Assembly (NCBI GenBank): GCA_900315525.1 | Contig: OMZO01000009.1 | Location: forward strand, 27,065-91,064 | Length of the DNA stretch: 64,000 bases | Direction of reading: 5' to 3' | Source: an uncultured Prevotella sp. | GTDB taxonomy: Bacteria; Bacteroidota; Bacteroidia; Bacteroidales; Bacteroidaceae | In this document: positions 41,034 to 49,795 of the stretch, in pieces | How the letters are laid out: every line of letters begins with the position of its first letter | How positions within the stretch are numbered: position 1 is the stretch's first letter | Notes under the pieces: model-generated | The model's input: only the letters and a program-made list of their open reading frames with translations | Told to the model about the DNA's origin: nothing | Database searches by the model: none | Made by a program: the position numbers and the translations under genes

Positions 41034-42716
41034 TCATGTATTTTGCTGCAATGTGTCGAGAAATTCGGTTGGTTGCATGCCAAAATGTTTTTTGAAGCAA
41101 GTGGAGAAATAGCGGGGATCGCGGAAGCCGACGCGGTAGGCGAGATCGCTGATACGTATGTCGGGGGTGGTGGTAGCGATGCGCTTAGCTTCTTGCATCC
41201 TGATATCGCGGATGAAGGCTGATACGTTCATGCCGTTAATAGCCCGTAACTTGTTATATAGGGTGGATGAACTGGAGCCCATGTCTGCGGCTAGTGCCTC
41301 ACGGTCGTAATCCTCATCTTCCAGATGGTCGAGTACGAATTGGCGGGCGCGTTCGACGAATAACTCCTCTGGTGTCTTTTCTATCTCGGGTTGGCTTTCT
41401 TGTATGGTGCTTTGGCCATTTTCTGCCTTGACGCGATTTCGGTTCTCGATGATGTTGTCGATTCGAAGTTTTAGGTCTGTCAGATGGAAAGGCTTGGTGA
41501 GGTACTCGTCGGCTCCAACGAGTAGTGCCTTCTGCTCATCTTCTTCCTGTGTCCTGGCGGTCAGCAGGATGATGGGCAGATGATGATGTTTAGGATCGTC
41601 TTTGATGGCCTTTGTCAGTTCGTAGCCGCTCATTTCCGGCATCATGACGTCGGACACAATCAGATCGAGTGCTTTCTGCTGTATGATATTCAGTGCTTCC
41701 CGGCCATTTTGGGCGACATAGACGCGATAATACTGCCTAAGCAACTGCCGCATGAGTATCAATAGTTCAACGTTGTCTTCGACAATCAGTACCTTATAGG
41801 CATTTTCATCGAGGTTGTTGTTGTCCTCTGTGTCGTCGTTAACATCAGGAATGTCGGCACTGAAGTCGATAATGGGGTTCTTTGATGTGTCGAAGGTGAT
41901 CTGATGGTCTTCGAAAATCTGATCTGGCGTGAAAGCCTCCTTATTGATGGGCAGGTCGATGATGAAGGTGGTTCCTTTGCCTTCCTCGCTGTTGCATCTG
42001 ATTGTTCCTTTGTGGAGAGCTACCAAATCTTGGGTCAGTGCAAGTCCCAAGCCGGTTCCGATGGCCTTATGTTGGCGATACTCTCCATCTTGGAAACGCC
42101 GGAACAGATTTTTCATCTTCTCCTTAGGGATGCCGTTACCAGTATCGCTTACATATATAATAAGGTGGTCGAAGTTTTTGTTGGTTTCTGCTTTTATGGA
42201 CACTTCTCCGCCTTCTCGGGAATATTTGGCGGCATTTGACAGCAGATTGTAGATGATTTTGTCGAGTTTGTCGGTGTCAATCCACCCCATCATGCTCTCC
42301 GGATGGCACTTGATGATGTATTTCATCTTTTTCTTCTTGATGAGTGGTTCCAGATATTCGGCTGTTTCACGTATATAGCGCATGACGTCGCCTTGAGCTA
42401 CAAGTAACTTCAGTTGGCCAGACTGCGACTTGCTGGTCTCAAGAATCTGTTGCAACAGTCGTACCATACGCTGGATGTTGATTTGCATGAGATCGTAGTC
42501 GCGACCATATTCTGGTTCCTCTTCCCTTAGTTTATCTACAGAAGCTGAGATAACGGTAAGAGGTGTAAGCAGCTCGTGAGTGATGTTGGTAAAGACGGCA
42601 CTCATCCTTAATTGTCTGCGGATGGACTGACTTCGTAGGAAAATAACCCTTCCGATGACAGCGAGAACTGCCAAAAGTATCAAAATCGTGATGGTTAATA
42701 GTAGGTTTATACTCAT
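41034..42716 (-). CDS. Hybrid histidine kinase-receiver-AraC regulator without periplasmic sensor
   Basis: 560 residues. One membrane helix (about 4-27), HisKA with His47 in FTNITHELLTPL, HATPase (NLLSNAAKYS, DTGNGIP, GTGLGLAL), a receiver domain with VSDVMMPEMSG (phosphorylated Asp) and a C-terminal AraC HTH (YRVGFRDPRYFSTCFKKHFG). This is the cytoplasmic half of a Bacteroidetes hybrid two-component system, but the usual N-terminal signal peptide and two-propeller sensor of some 700 residues are missing. No frame for them lies upstream, so it either senses through a partner or is a derived form. Confidence 0.9.
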   Translation of the reverse strand: MSINLLLTITILILLAVLAVIGRVIFLRSQSIRRQLRMSAVFTNITHELLTPLTVISASVDKLREEEPEYGRDYDLMQINIQRMVRLLQQILETSKSQSGQLKLLVAQGDVMRYIRETAEYLEPLIKKKKMKYIIKCHPESMMGWIDTDKLDKIIYNLLSNAAKYSREGGEVSIKAETNKNFDHLIIYVSDTGNGIPKEKMKNLFRRFQDGEYRQHKAIGTGLGLALTQDLVALHKGTIRCNSEEGKGTTFIIDLPINKEAFTPDQIFEDHQITFDTSKNPIIDFSADIPDVNDDTEDNNNLDENAYKVLIVEDNVELLILMRQLLRQYYRVYVAQNGREALNIIQQKALDLIVSDVMMPEMSGYELTKAIKDDPKHHHLPIILLTARTQEEDEQKALLVGADEYLTKPFHLTDLKLRIDNIIENRNRVKAENGQSTIQESQPEIEKTPEELFVERARQFVLDHLEDEDYDREALAADMGSSSSTLYNKLRAINGMNVSAFIRDIRMQEAKRIATTTPDIRISDLAYRVGFRDPRYFSTCFKKHFGMQPTEFLDTLQQNT

Positions 42717-42738
42717 TTTATGGTGTTTAATTTGCGTG

Positions 42739-42746
42739 CAAATTTA
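42739..42746 (-). promoter_or_regulatory. -7 box of hybrid regulator gene
   Basis: TAAATTTG on the minus strand, 22 bp before the ATG. A near-perfect 24 bp palindrome (42833-42856, halves AAAATCCGTGAA and ATCACGCATTTT) lies upstream and may be an operator. Confidence 0.4.
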
Positions 42747-42910
42747 TGTTTTTTTTCTGAGAAATCATAATAATAAGGCAAAAAAATGCGTTTTTAGGGC
42801 TAAAAATGTTTGAAAACCGTGATATTGTGTGCAAAATCCGTGAAATCACGCATTTTAAACATAAAATAATGTACTTTGAACAGTGGTTTGTGAATCTCGG
42901 TGTATCTTTG

Positions 42911-43012
42911 CATCAGAAAAAGATTTTAATGGTTAAGGTTTATGGTTGATTAATTTAGTTTTTTAAGTAATTAATAGGAAAAGGCTCGTTGTGAAACGAG
43001 CCTTTTCTTTTT
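42911..43012 (+). ncRNA. Candidate small RNA
   Basis: A plus-strand -7 box TATCTTTG (42903-42910) is followed by about 100 bp with no open frame and then an intrinsic terminator (42978-43012). That gives a transcript of about 95 nt. The -33 region does not match consensus. The terminator could instead serve only trxB from the other strand. Confidence 0.35.
42978..43012. terminator. Intrinsic terminator, usable from both strands
   Basis: GAAAAGGCTCGTT and AACGAGCCTTTTC form a 13 bp stem with loop GTGA, followed by TTTTTG on the plus strand; trxB ends 18 bp away on the minus strand. Confidence 0.85.
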
Positions 43013-43029
43013 GAATTAATCCGTAGAAC

Positions 43030-43962
43030 TTATCTGTTCAGTAGGAATCTTTCTGCTTCGATGGCTGCCTGACATCCAGAGCCGGCTGCGGAGATGGCTT
43101 GGCGATAGACAGGATCGGCACAGTCACCAGCTACGAAGACACCAGGAATCTTGGTCTTTGGGGTGCCTTCGATTTTTTTCAGATAACCTATCTCGTCCAT
43201 ATCCAACCAATCTTTAAAGATTTCTGTGTTGGGCTTGTGGCCGATGGCGAGGAAGAAGCCGTCGATAGCAATATCCACCATCTCCTCATCGGGCTCTCCC
43301 TTGCGTTTTACGAGATGTGCGCCTTCAACGCCATTCTCGCCGTATAGGCCAACAGTATTATGCTCAAAGAGAATTTCAATGTTCTCACGCTCCTTGACAC
43401 GCTGTTGCATCACTTGTGATGCGCGGAGGAAGGGCTTGCGTACGATGAGATAGACTTTCTTGGCTAAGCCTGCCAGATAGAGTGCGTCTTCACAGGCCGT
43501 ATCACCGCCGCCAACTACTGCTACAGTCTTCTTGCGATAGAAGAAGCCATCGCAGGTGGCACAAGCGGACACGCCTTGTCCGTTGTATTTACGTTCGTCA
43601 TCGAGTCCTAGGTACTTAGCAGAGGCACCAGTGGCGATAATCACAGTGTCTGCTTCAATCTCAGTGCCATCCTCAGCCGTGCATACGTAAGGAGCCTTAG
43701 AAAAGTCAACCTTAACGATTGAGCCGTTGCGGACGTCGGTGCCAAAGCGTTGTGCCTGTTCGAGCAAGTCTATCATCATCTGGTTGCCATCGACCCCCTG
43801 AGGATAGCCGGGGAAGTTCTCTACTTCGGTGGTCTGTGTAAGCTGTCCACCAGGTTGCAGGCCGCTATACTCAATGGGATTGAGGTTTGCGCGGCTAGCG
43901 TAAATGGCAGCGGTGTACCCTGCGGGCCCGCTGCCAATAATCAGACATTTGGTATGTTCCAT
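43030..43962 (-). CDS. trxB: Thioredoxin reductase
   Basis: 310 residues, usual length. FAD-binding GSGPAGYTAAIYASRA (10-25), redox CATC (134-137) and the NADPH-binding GGGDTACEDAL motif. Transfers electrons from NADPH to thioredoxin. It sits 4 bp after a glutathione peroxidase-like gene whose members in bacteria use thioredoxin as reductant, so the two form a peroxide-reducing operon. Confidence 0.96.
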   Translation of the reverse strand: MEHTKCLIIGSGPAGYTAAIYASRANLNPIEYSGLQPGGQLTQTTEVENFPGYPQGVDGNQMMIDLLEQAQRFGTDVRNGSIVKVDFSKAPYVCTAEDGTEIEADTVIIATGASAKYLGLDDERKYNGQGVSACATCDGFFYRKKTVAVVGGGDTACEDALYLAGLAKKVYLIVRKPFLRASQVMQQRVKERENIEILFEHNTVGLYGENGVEGAHLVKRKGEPDEEMVDIAIDGFFLAIGHKPNTEIFKDWLDMDEIGYLKKIEGTPKTKIPGVFVAGDCADPVYRQAISAAGSGCQAAIEAERFLLNR

Positions 43963-43966
43963 GCTG

Positions 43967-44518
43967 TTATTTCAGAAGTTCTTCTATCTGTTTCTCAATC
44001 TCAGTGATTGCTGTAGTAGGCTCAAAGCGGGCTACCACCTGTCCTTTCTTGTTGATGAGGAACTTGGTGAAATTCCACTTGATATCTGCTTTCTGCTTGT
44101 AGTCGGGATCAGCCTTGGATAGCATGTCCTCGAGAATCGGGGCGATAGGGTGGCTCATATCCCAGCCAGCAAAGCCTTTCTGTTCCTGTAAGAACTTATA
44201 TAGCGGATCGGCGTCATCACCGTTGACCTTTATTTTCTTGAATCTAGGGAATTCAGTACCAAAGTTGAGCTTGCAGAACTCATGGATAGAGTCGTCGGTA
44301 CCGGGAGCCTGCTGTCCGAATTGGTTACAGGGGAAATCGAGAATCTCGAATCCCTGAGCATGGTACTTCTTGTAGAGTGCCTCCAGTTCGTCGTACTGCG
44401 GGGTGAAACCACACTTTGTTGCCGTATTGACAATCAGCAACACTTCATTGGCGTATTCCTTTAAGGATACGTCCTTGCCTTTTCTGTCCTTGACAGAGAA
44501 ATCATAAACGGTTCTCAT
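43967..44518 (-). CDS. Glutathione peroxidase family (thioredoxin-dependent peroxidase)
   Basis: 183 residues. Peroxidatic Cys36 in NTATKCGFTPQY, Gln in FPCNQFGQQ and Trp in IKWNFTKFL make the catalytic set, with Cys rather than selenocysteine. The Cys in FPCNQ is conserved widely. The longer frame starting at 44593 runs across the promoter (TATCTTTG at 44554-44561), so the ATG at 44518 is chosen. First gene of an operon with trxB. Confidence 0.92.
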   Translation of the reverse strand: MRTVYDFSVKDRKGKDVSLKEYANEVLLIVNTATKCGFTPQYDELEALYKKYHAQGFEILDFPCNQFGQQAPGTDDSIHEFCKLNFGTEFPRFKKIKVNGDDADPLYKFLQEQKGFAGWDMSHPIAPILEDMLSKADPDYKQKADIKWNFTKFLINKKGQVVARFEPTTAITEIEKQIEELLK

Positions 44519-44553
44519 TCTTATTATAAAAAAATGTGTAATGTTGTTGGGTA

Positions 44554-44561
44554 CAAAGATA
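44554..44561 (-). promoter_or_regulatory. -7 box of gpx-trxB operon
   Basis: TATCTTTG on the minus strand, 35 bp before the start codon; a CTTG lies 17 bp upstream of it. Confidence 0.5.
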
Positions 44562-44607
44562 CAAAAAAGAAGTGAAAACAAGCATGTTTTCACTTTTTTT
44601 GACTAAT

Positions 44608-44655
44608 AAAAAAGATGCGGCCTCGGCATATGCAACTACCAGGGACGCATCTTTT
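44608..44655 (-). terminator. Intrinsic terminator of rpmE2
   Basis: On the minus strand AAAAGATGCG pairs with CGCATCTTTT over a loop of about 26 nt that can itself fold, with a T run after it. Confidence 0.7.
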
Positions 44656-44675
44656 GTAAATTTTGCGGTTTTATC

Positions 44676-44930
44676 TTACTTCTTCGCAGCCTTACCGTAG
44701 CGGCTCATGAACTTATCAACACGACCTGCGGTGTCAACGAGCTTGCTCTTACCAGTGTAGAACGGGTGAGAGGTGCTGGAGATTTCGACTTTTACCACCG
44801 GGTAAGTTTCGCCTTCGAACTCTACAGTATCATTTGTCTTCGCAGTAGATTTCGTAAGGAACATATCGCCGTTGGACATATCCTTGAATACGACGGGGCG
44901 ATAGTTTTCTGGATGAATACCTTTTTTCAT
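44676..44930 (-). CDS. rpmE2: Ribosomal protein bL31, type B
   Basis: 84 residues beginning [17 protein letters not shown] and containing [11 protein letters not shown], the type B signature. No cysteines, so this is the zinc-independent form. Component of the 50S subunit. Monocistronic, with a consensus promoter and terminator. Confidence 0.97.
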   Translation of the reverse strand: MKKGIHPENYRPVVFKDMSNGDMFLTKSTAKTNDTVEFEGETYPVVKVEISSTSHPFYTGKSKLVDTAGRVDKFMSRYGKAAKK

Positions 44931-44980
44931 TTTGAGTTAAATATTAATGTGATAATTACAATTTTCGCATAAAGCGGGTG

Positions 44981-45012
44981 CAAAGGTACGATTATTTTTT
45001 GAATTCCGCAAA
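44981..45012 (-). promoter_or_regulatory. Promoter of rpmE2
   Basis: Minus strand TTTG (45009-45012), 20 bp, TACCTTTG (44981-44988). Confidence 0.75.
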
Positions 45013-45029
45013 CTTTTTGCCCCTTTTTC

Positions 45030-45060
45030 TTTGTACGCTCGTTTTTTTGTGGTATATTTG
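45030..45060 (+). promoter_or_regulatory. Promoter of EEP lipoprotein operon
   Basis: TTTG (45030-45033), 19 bp, TATATTTG (45053-45060), 20 bp before the ATG. Confidence 0.75.
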
Positions 45061-45080
45061 CAGACATAAAAATACGTTTT

Positions 45081-46106
45081 ATGAGAAGAATCTTGTTATC
45101 ATTGTCATACCTGCTGTTGATCTCTTGTGGCAGTACTGCACGCCCTCAGCTGGAAGAAGATGCTTATGCCATTGGATTCTATAACTTGGAAAATCTGTTC
45201 GACACCTGTCATGATGCTGGGAAGAACGACTATGAGTTCCTGCCTGATGGTGCGAATAGGTGGACGAGTAAGAAGTATGTCAATAAACTGCGCAATATGT
45301 CTCGTGTGCTCTCTGAGATGGGCACGGACCGTCTGTCCCAAGGATGTGCTGCCATCGGTGTGGCAGAGGTGGAGAATTCCAAATGTCTTGCTGACCTTTG
45401 CCGACAGGAACCACTGAAAGCCCGTAATATCCAATATGTACATGTGGAAGGACCAGACCAACGTGGCATCGACTGTGCGTTACTCTATGATCCGGCACGC
45501 TTCACCGTTAGGAACGTGCGTCTCGTACCTTATATATATAGGTTACCCCAAGATGCCCATCGAGCGTCTCGTGGTTTCCTCGTCGTCAGTGGAACCATGG
45601 CTAATGAGCATGTCACGATCATTGTGAATCATCTGCCCTCACGTGGTGCTGACCCCTATTATAGAGAAGAAGGTGGACGACAACTGAAGGCCGTTAAGGA
45701 CTCTTTGTTGCGTGATGACCCCTTAGTAAAACTGCTGATAATGGGTGATATGAACGATGATCCGCAAGATGCTTCGATGTCGAAGTGTCTTGGTGCAAAG
45801 CGTTGGCAGAAAGATGTTGGCGAGGGTGATCTTTGGAATCCTTGGTGGAATGTGTTGGCTTCCGGCACTGGTACGTTGAGTTATCAGGGCTCATGGAATC
45901 TGTTTGACCAGATTATCCTTTCTCCATCGCTGATTCGCCCACAGCAAGGAACGTTGGGATATCAGGATTGTGAGGTGTTCCGCCGTAACTATCTGATTCA
46001 GAAGAAAGGACGCTATCGCGGTACGCCGCTGCGTACGCATGCCGGTGGGGAGTGGCTCAACGGCTATAGCGATCATTTGCCTACAGTGGTCTATCTGAAA
46101 AGGTGA
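45081..46106 (+). CDS. EEP-family nuclease/phosphatase lipoprotein
   Basis: 341 residues. Lipobox LLISC (Cys16), then an EEP fold: FYNLENLFDT (Asn), GVAEVEN (Glu), IVNHLPSRG (His), GDMNDDP and SDHLPTV. A cell-envelope enzyme, possibly an extracytoplasmic nuclease for nutrient release. It is a different subfamily from the cytoplasmic EEP protein at 2044. First gene of an operon with the UDG-like protein and udk. Confidence 0.85.
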   Translation: MRRILLSLSYLLLISCGSTARPQLEEDAYAIGFYNLENLFDTCHDAGKNDYEFLPDGANRWTSKKYVNKLRNMSRVLSEMGTDRLSQGCAAIGVAEVENSKCLADLCRQEPLKARNIQYVHVEGPDQRGIDCALLYDPARFTVRNVRLVPYIYRLPQDAHRASRGFLVVSGTMANEHVTIIVNHLPSRGADPYYREEGGRQLKAVKDSLLRDDPLVKLLIMGDMNDDPQDASMSKCLGAKRWQKDVGEGDLWNPWWNVLASGTGTLSYQGSWNLFDQIILSPSLIRPQQGTLGYQDCEVFRRNYLIQKKGRYRGTPLRTHAGGEWLNGYSDHLPTVVYLKR

Positions 46107-46112
46107 AGCCAG

Positions 46113-46691
46113 ATGAGTGAATTGGTTGAGAGCCATCCCTTCAAGCCGTTCCTGCCAGCAGATGCCAAGTTGCTGATGTTGGGCACTTTCCCGCCTGCAG
46201 AAAAACGTTGGTGTATGCGTTTCTACTACCCGAACTATATCAATGATATGTGGCGAATCTTCGGGATCTGCTTCTTCGGTGATAAGAACCATTTCGTATT
46301 GGAGCAAGAGAAACGCTTCGACCTTGAGCGGATTATCCCATTCTTGGAAGACAAAGGTATTGCGCTCTTTGATACGGCTACCCGCATCCGGCGCACAAGA
46401 GACAATGCCTCGGATAAGGATCTGGAGATTGTGGAACCGACGGATATCGATGCATTGTTGCGACAGATACCAAAATGCAGTGCCGTTGTGACTGCCGGAC
46501 AATTGGCTACCGATGTGTTCTGCAGCCATTATGGTGTAGAAGGGCCAAAAGTCGGCGGATATGTCCCGTTCTCCTTGGATGGCCGTGAACTTCGATTGTA
46601 CAGAATGCCTAGCAGCTCACGGGCTTATCCGATGAAGTGCGAGCGGAAGGCGGAATTATATGATGTTGTATTCAAATACCTGAAACTATGA
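46113..46691 (+). CDS. Uracil-DNA glycosylase-like protein
   Basis: 192 residues of the UDG fold, of the MUG/family 4-6-like kind. LMLGTFPPAEKRW is the water-activating loop region, FYYPNYINDMWRIFG stands for the base-recognition segment, and LYRMPSSSRAY near 170 replaces the HPSP loop. It probably removes deaminated bases from DNA, but the exact substrate (uracil or hypoxanthine) is open. ATGA overlap with udk. Confidence 0.75.
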   Translation: MSELVESHPFKPFLPADAKLLMLGTFPPAEKRWCMRFYYPNYINDMWRIFGICFFGDKNHFVLEQEKRFDLERIIPFLEDKGIALFDTATRIRRTRDNASDKDLEIVEPTDIDALLRQIPKCSAVVTAGQLATDVFCSHYGVEGPKVGGYVPFSLDGRELRLYRMPSSSRAYPMKCERKAELYDVVFKYLKL

Positions 46692-47302
46692 CAATAATTG
46701 GAATCGCTGGCGGTACCGGTTCTGGCAAAACCACCGTCGTAAAACGCATTGCCAAGGCGCTGCCTCCTCACTGTGCAGCGGTAGTACCTCTTGACTCGTA
46801 TTACAATGACACGACAGATCTTACGCCTGAGGAGCGAGCAGCCATCAACTTCGACCATCCTGATGCCTTTGACTGGAAACTGCTGACGGAGCATATCAAA
46901 CGGTTGAAGAATGGGGAGGCTATCGAGCAGCCCACCTATTCTTATATAGAGAGCAACCGTCAGAAGGAAACCATCCACGTGGAGCCGAAGCCAGTGATTA
47001 TCATCGAGGGCATCATGGCGCTACACTATAAGAAACTGCGTGACATGATGGATCTTAAGATATTTGTGGATACCGACGACGATGTGCGTCTGATCCGTAA
47101 CATCCGTCGTGATGTCGTTGAACGTGGACGTACCGTTGATATGGTGCTTGATCGCTATGAGAAGGTGCTGAAGCCGATGCATGAGCAGTTTATTGAACCC
47201 ACCAAAAAGTTTGCCGATCTCATTATCCCTTGGGGCGGCGACAATAAGACCGGTATTCATATTCTCAAGACCTATATCGAGGGAATCGTGACAGGAGTCT
47301 AA
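46688..47302 (+). CDS. udk: Uridine kinase
   Basis: 204 residues. P-loop GGTGSGKT (8-15), PLDSYYND, FDHPDAFDW and RNIRRDVVERG are uridine kinase signatures. Phosphorylates uridine and cytidine in pyrimidine salvage. Overlaps the previous gene as ATGA; its TAA stop overlaps the TAG stop of the opposite gene. Confidence 0.95.
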   Translation: MTIIGIAGGTGSGKTTVVKRIAKALPPHCAAVVPLDSYYNDTTDLTPEERAAINFDHPDAFDWKLLTEHIKRLKNGEAIEQPTYSYIESNRQKETIHVEPKPVIIIEGIMALHYKKLRDMMDLKIFVDTDDDVRLIRNIRRDVVERGRTVDMVLDRYEKVLKPMHEQFIEPTKKFADLIIPWGGDNKTGIHILKTYIEGIVTGV

Positions 47303-47985
47303 GGCTTGTCTTCTACGGTGGGGAGGTTCTTGTCGAGGGCATCTGAAACTGAGTTCGTGTCCTCAATGATCTCCTCTATAATCGGCGACTCCTCAGCTGC
47401 GGCTTCCTGTGCCTGACGGAACTTGCGTCTGTCATTATGAAATTTCAGACTATTGATCATTTCCGTGACGCCATAGAGCAGAGAGCACCAGCCAAGTACC
47501 AGCATGGCCATATTGGCAGGAGCCATAGGCTTGATGATGACGTAAAGACCAATGAGCAGAATCACAGACGGGAAGACCCAATAGCCAAATCCTACCTTGC
47601 CATATCGGCGGGCGTTCACCAGGCTCATGTATTGATTGATGGCGCCAAGTATCAGTATGCCACCGATGATATACATCAGTGCGGTAATGAATACGTTCGG
47701 TGTCAAGGCGAGTAAAGCACCAAGTATCAGACTTCCTACGCCAACGATAGGAAATGTAGGTTGCGTGCCAGCTATTACATTGCCTTCAGCATCCGTAATC
47801 TTATATTCTGAAACGTTTCTTCGGGCGTTCACATAGACTATCACGGAAATGAGGCCCGACAACAGAAACAGGATGCCTATGGCAACCGTCATCCACGTGA
47901 CAGTATTATCCGGATATTTGATGAGTAGAATACCAATGGCAATAGCGCTAATGGCACGGAAAATAGAACTTTGAAATATCTTCAT
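47299..47985 (-). CDS. DUF308 (HdeD-like) membrane protein
   Basis: 228 residues with six hydrophobic helices arranged in three pairs (about 8-50, 78-117, 130-175), each containing Gly-rich repeats such as AIGILFLLSGLISV and GGILILGAINQY. This is the HdeD/DUF308 pattern, linked in E. coli to acid resistance. An acidic tail ends in VEDKP. Function here unknown. Converges with udk with a 4 bp overlap. Confidence 0.8.
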   Translation of the reverse strand: MKIFQSSIFRAISAIAIGILLIKYPDNTVTWMTVAIGILFLLSGLISVIVYVNARRNVSEYKITDAEGNVIAGTQPTFPIVGVGSLILGALLALTPNVFITALMYIIGGILILGAINQYMSLVNARRYGKVGFGYWVFPSVILLIGLYVIIKPMAPANMAMLVLGWCSLLYGVTEMINSLKFHNDRRKFRQAQEAAAEESPIIEEIIEDTNSVSDALDKNLPTVEDKP

Positions 47986-48012
47986 ATCAGTAATGTCTTA
48001 ATTTTGTCGATG

Positions 48013-48060
48013 CAAAAATACTAAAATATAGCGTAAAACACAAATAATTATGTATTTTTG
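48013..48060. promoter_or_regulatory. Divergent promoters of DUF308 and phosphatase genes
   Basis: Minus strand: TTTG (48041-48044), 20 bp, TATTTTTG (48013-48020). Plus strand: TATTTTTG (48053-48060), 15 bp before the ATG, without a clear -33. Confidence 0.6.
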
Positions 48061-48075
48061 CACAAAATTTAAAAG

Positions 48076-48585
48076 ATGATGACAACTTTATACTTAATGC
48101 GTCACGGTGAGACGGTGGATAATGTGAACCAGATCATGCAGGGACAGACTCAGGGCGAACTGACTGCAAATGGTTTCCGTCAGGCTGCTCAGGTGAGTGA
48201 AGAATGGAAGGATAGGCATCTGGATGCTATTGTTGCCAGTGACCTGAAACGTGCCATTGACACTGCGACTGTGATTGCGGCACCTCATCATCTGGATGTC
48301 ATCACGACACCGCTTTTGCGGGAACGTGACTGGGGTGGTTTTACGGGCCGGTATATTCCAGAGCTGAAGCATGAGGTGTGGCCTGATGATATAGAGTCAT
48401 TAGAAGACCTCCTTTCCCGGGCAGGGGCATTTCTTGACTATGTCAGAGATACGTTCCCAGGAAAGGAGGTGCTTGCTGTTGGCCATGGCATCATCAACAA
48501 AGCCATTCAGGCTGTGTATTACGGCAAGGCCATGAATGAGATACAGCGTATGATGAATGCTGAGGTGCGTGAGCTGAAGCTGTGA
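48076..48585 (+). CDS. Histidine phosphatase family protein
   Basis: 169 residues. LMRHGETVDN gives the phosphorylated His10, ASDLKRAIDTA the Arg, RERDWGGFTG the acid and AVGHGIINK the second His. Resembles broad-specificity phosphoglycerate mutase-like or CobC-like phosphatases rather than true mutase (which is longer). Substrate unknown. Ends 2 bp from the opposite-strand Gly-rich gene. Confidence 0.85.
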   Translation: MMTTLYLMRHGETVDNVNQIMQGQTQGELTANGFRQAAQVSEEWKDRHLDAIVASDLKRAIDTATVIAAPHHLDVITTPLLRERDWGGFTGRYIPELKHEVWPDDIESLEDLLSRAGAFLDYVRDTFPGKEVLAVGHGIINKAIQAVYYGKAMNEIQRMMNAEVRELKL

Positions 48586-48587
48586 GC

Positions 48588-49637
48588 CTAACGGTGCCCT
48601 CCGAGTCCGCCACCATGTCCATGACCACCGCCATGAGATCCTCCACCGAACGAACCACCGCCGCGTGAGCCTCCACCGAACGAACCGCCACCACGAGATC
48701 CACCGAATGAGCCGCCGCCAAATGAACCTCCGCTACGTGTGCTGCCTCCGCCGAAAGAACCACCTCTGTGGGATCCGCCAAAGGAACCGCTCCCACTGCG
48801 TGAACCACTGAAGTTTCCGCTACCACTTTGTGACCTGTTGAAGCTTCCACCGCCACTGTAACCATTTTCGCTTCTGTGGCTAATGCCGCGATTGCCGCTG
48901 AAGCTTCCACCACCACCATAGCTATTGTCTCTTCTGCTGCTATTGTCGCGATTGCCGCCGAAGCTCCCACCGCCACCATAGCTATTATCTCTTCTATTGC
49001 CACGATAGCCGCTGAAGTTACCGCTACCGCTGTATGATCTGTTATTGCCTATTCTCCTGTTATCCATGCCACGATGGCCAGTGATGCGGGTAGAACTGTT
49101 GCGTGAGCCGCGGAAATCACCTCTGTTCCAGCGGTCGTGCATACCGAAATGCTCTCTGTGAACGACGCGGAAATGGTTGGAGTGTGCGTGATAGTAGCCG
49201 CGTCCGCCATACACATGCCATGCATGTCCGCCTCTATAGGTAGCATAGAAATGTGGGCGTCCGAAGTAGAAGTAGTCACGTCTTGGGTAGTGGCGATAGA
49301 TGCCGAAGTGCCAATAGCCTGCCTCCCAGTAGAGTGGGCGATAGAAATAGGTGGCTGCGAGGAAAGCGTTCCATTGCCAGTCGAGCAAAATGTAGCTCAG
49401 ATCGAGGTTACGGCGCTCCCAATAGGTACCAAACACGTCGTCACGCCCTGTTACACCCATCAGATAGTCAAGGTTGATTTCGTATGCAGCTTCGTACTGT
49501 TCGTCTGTCAGGTTCAGCTCATACGCCATCTTGTCGGTGAGGAACAGGGCCTCGTTGCGGGCCTGCTCATAGCTCATGGCGTTTGCTGAAATGCTGAATG
49601 TCAGCATGGTCAGCAGTGCGAAAAACATCTTCTTCAT
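48588..49637 (-). CDS. Secreted Gly/Ser/Arg-rich repeat protein
   Basis: 349 residues. Signal peptide MKKMFFALLTMLTFSISANA, a helical N-terminal domain (about 21-85: YEQARNEALFLTDKMAYELN), a Tyr/His/Arg-rich part, then from about 190 a long low-complexity tail of GGGSF, GNFSG and RRDNSYGG repeats ending in GGGHGHGGG. It looks structural or adhesive, or a substrate of surface modification; no enzyme motif. I start at 49637 since the longer frame has no signal peptide. Confidence 0.65.
   Translation of the reverse strand: MKKMFFALLTMLTFSISANAMSYEQARNEALFLTDKMAYELNLTDEQYEAAYEINLDYLMGVTGRDDVFGTYWERRNLDLSYILLDWQWNAFLAATYFYRPLYWEAGYWHFGIYRHYPRRDYFYFGRPHFYATYRGGHAWHVYGGRGYYHAHSNHFRVVHREHFGMHDRWNRGDFRGSRNSSTRITGHRGMDNRRIGNNRSYSGSGNFSGYRGNRRDNSYGGGGSFGGNRDNSSRRDNSYGGGGSFSGNRGISHRSENGYSGGGSFNRSQSGSGNFSGSRSGSGSFGGSHRGGSFGGGSTRSGGSFGGGSFGGSRGGGSFGGGSRGGGSFGGGSHGGGHGHGGGLGGHR
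48600..49060. repeat. Degenerate in-gene tandem repeats coding Gly/Ser-rich tail
   Basis: Short units coding GGSFGG or SYGGGGSFGGNR recur many times, for example the segments at about 48895-48930 and 48955-48990 are near copies. Prone to length change by slippage or recombination. Confidence 0.75.
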
Positions 49638-49795
49638 AATCGTATCATTTTTATCTGTTTGACATTCGTTGAGTTGATTCACGATGCAAAGAAACAACAA
49701 ATCCTGCAAACCTGCAAAGGATTTTCCCTAATCCGACGGGGATTTTCCCTATTCGTGGGGTTCTTGACAGAAAATGATGACGAAGAAGGTCTCTT

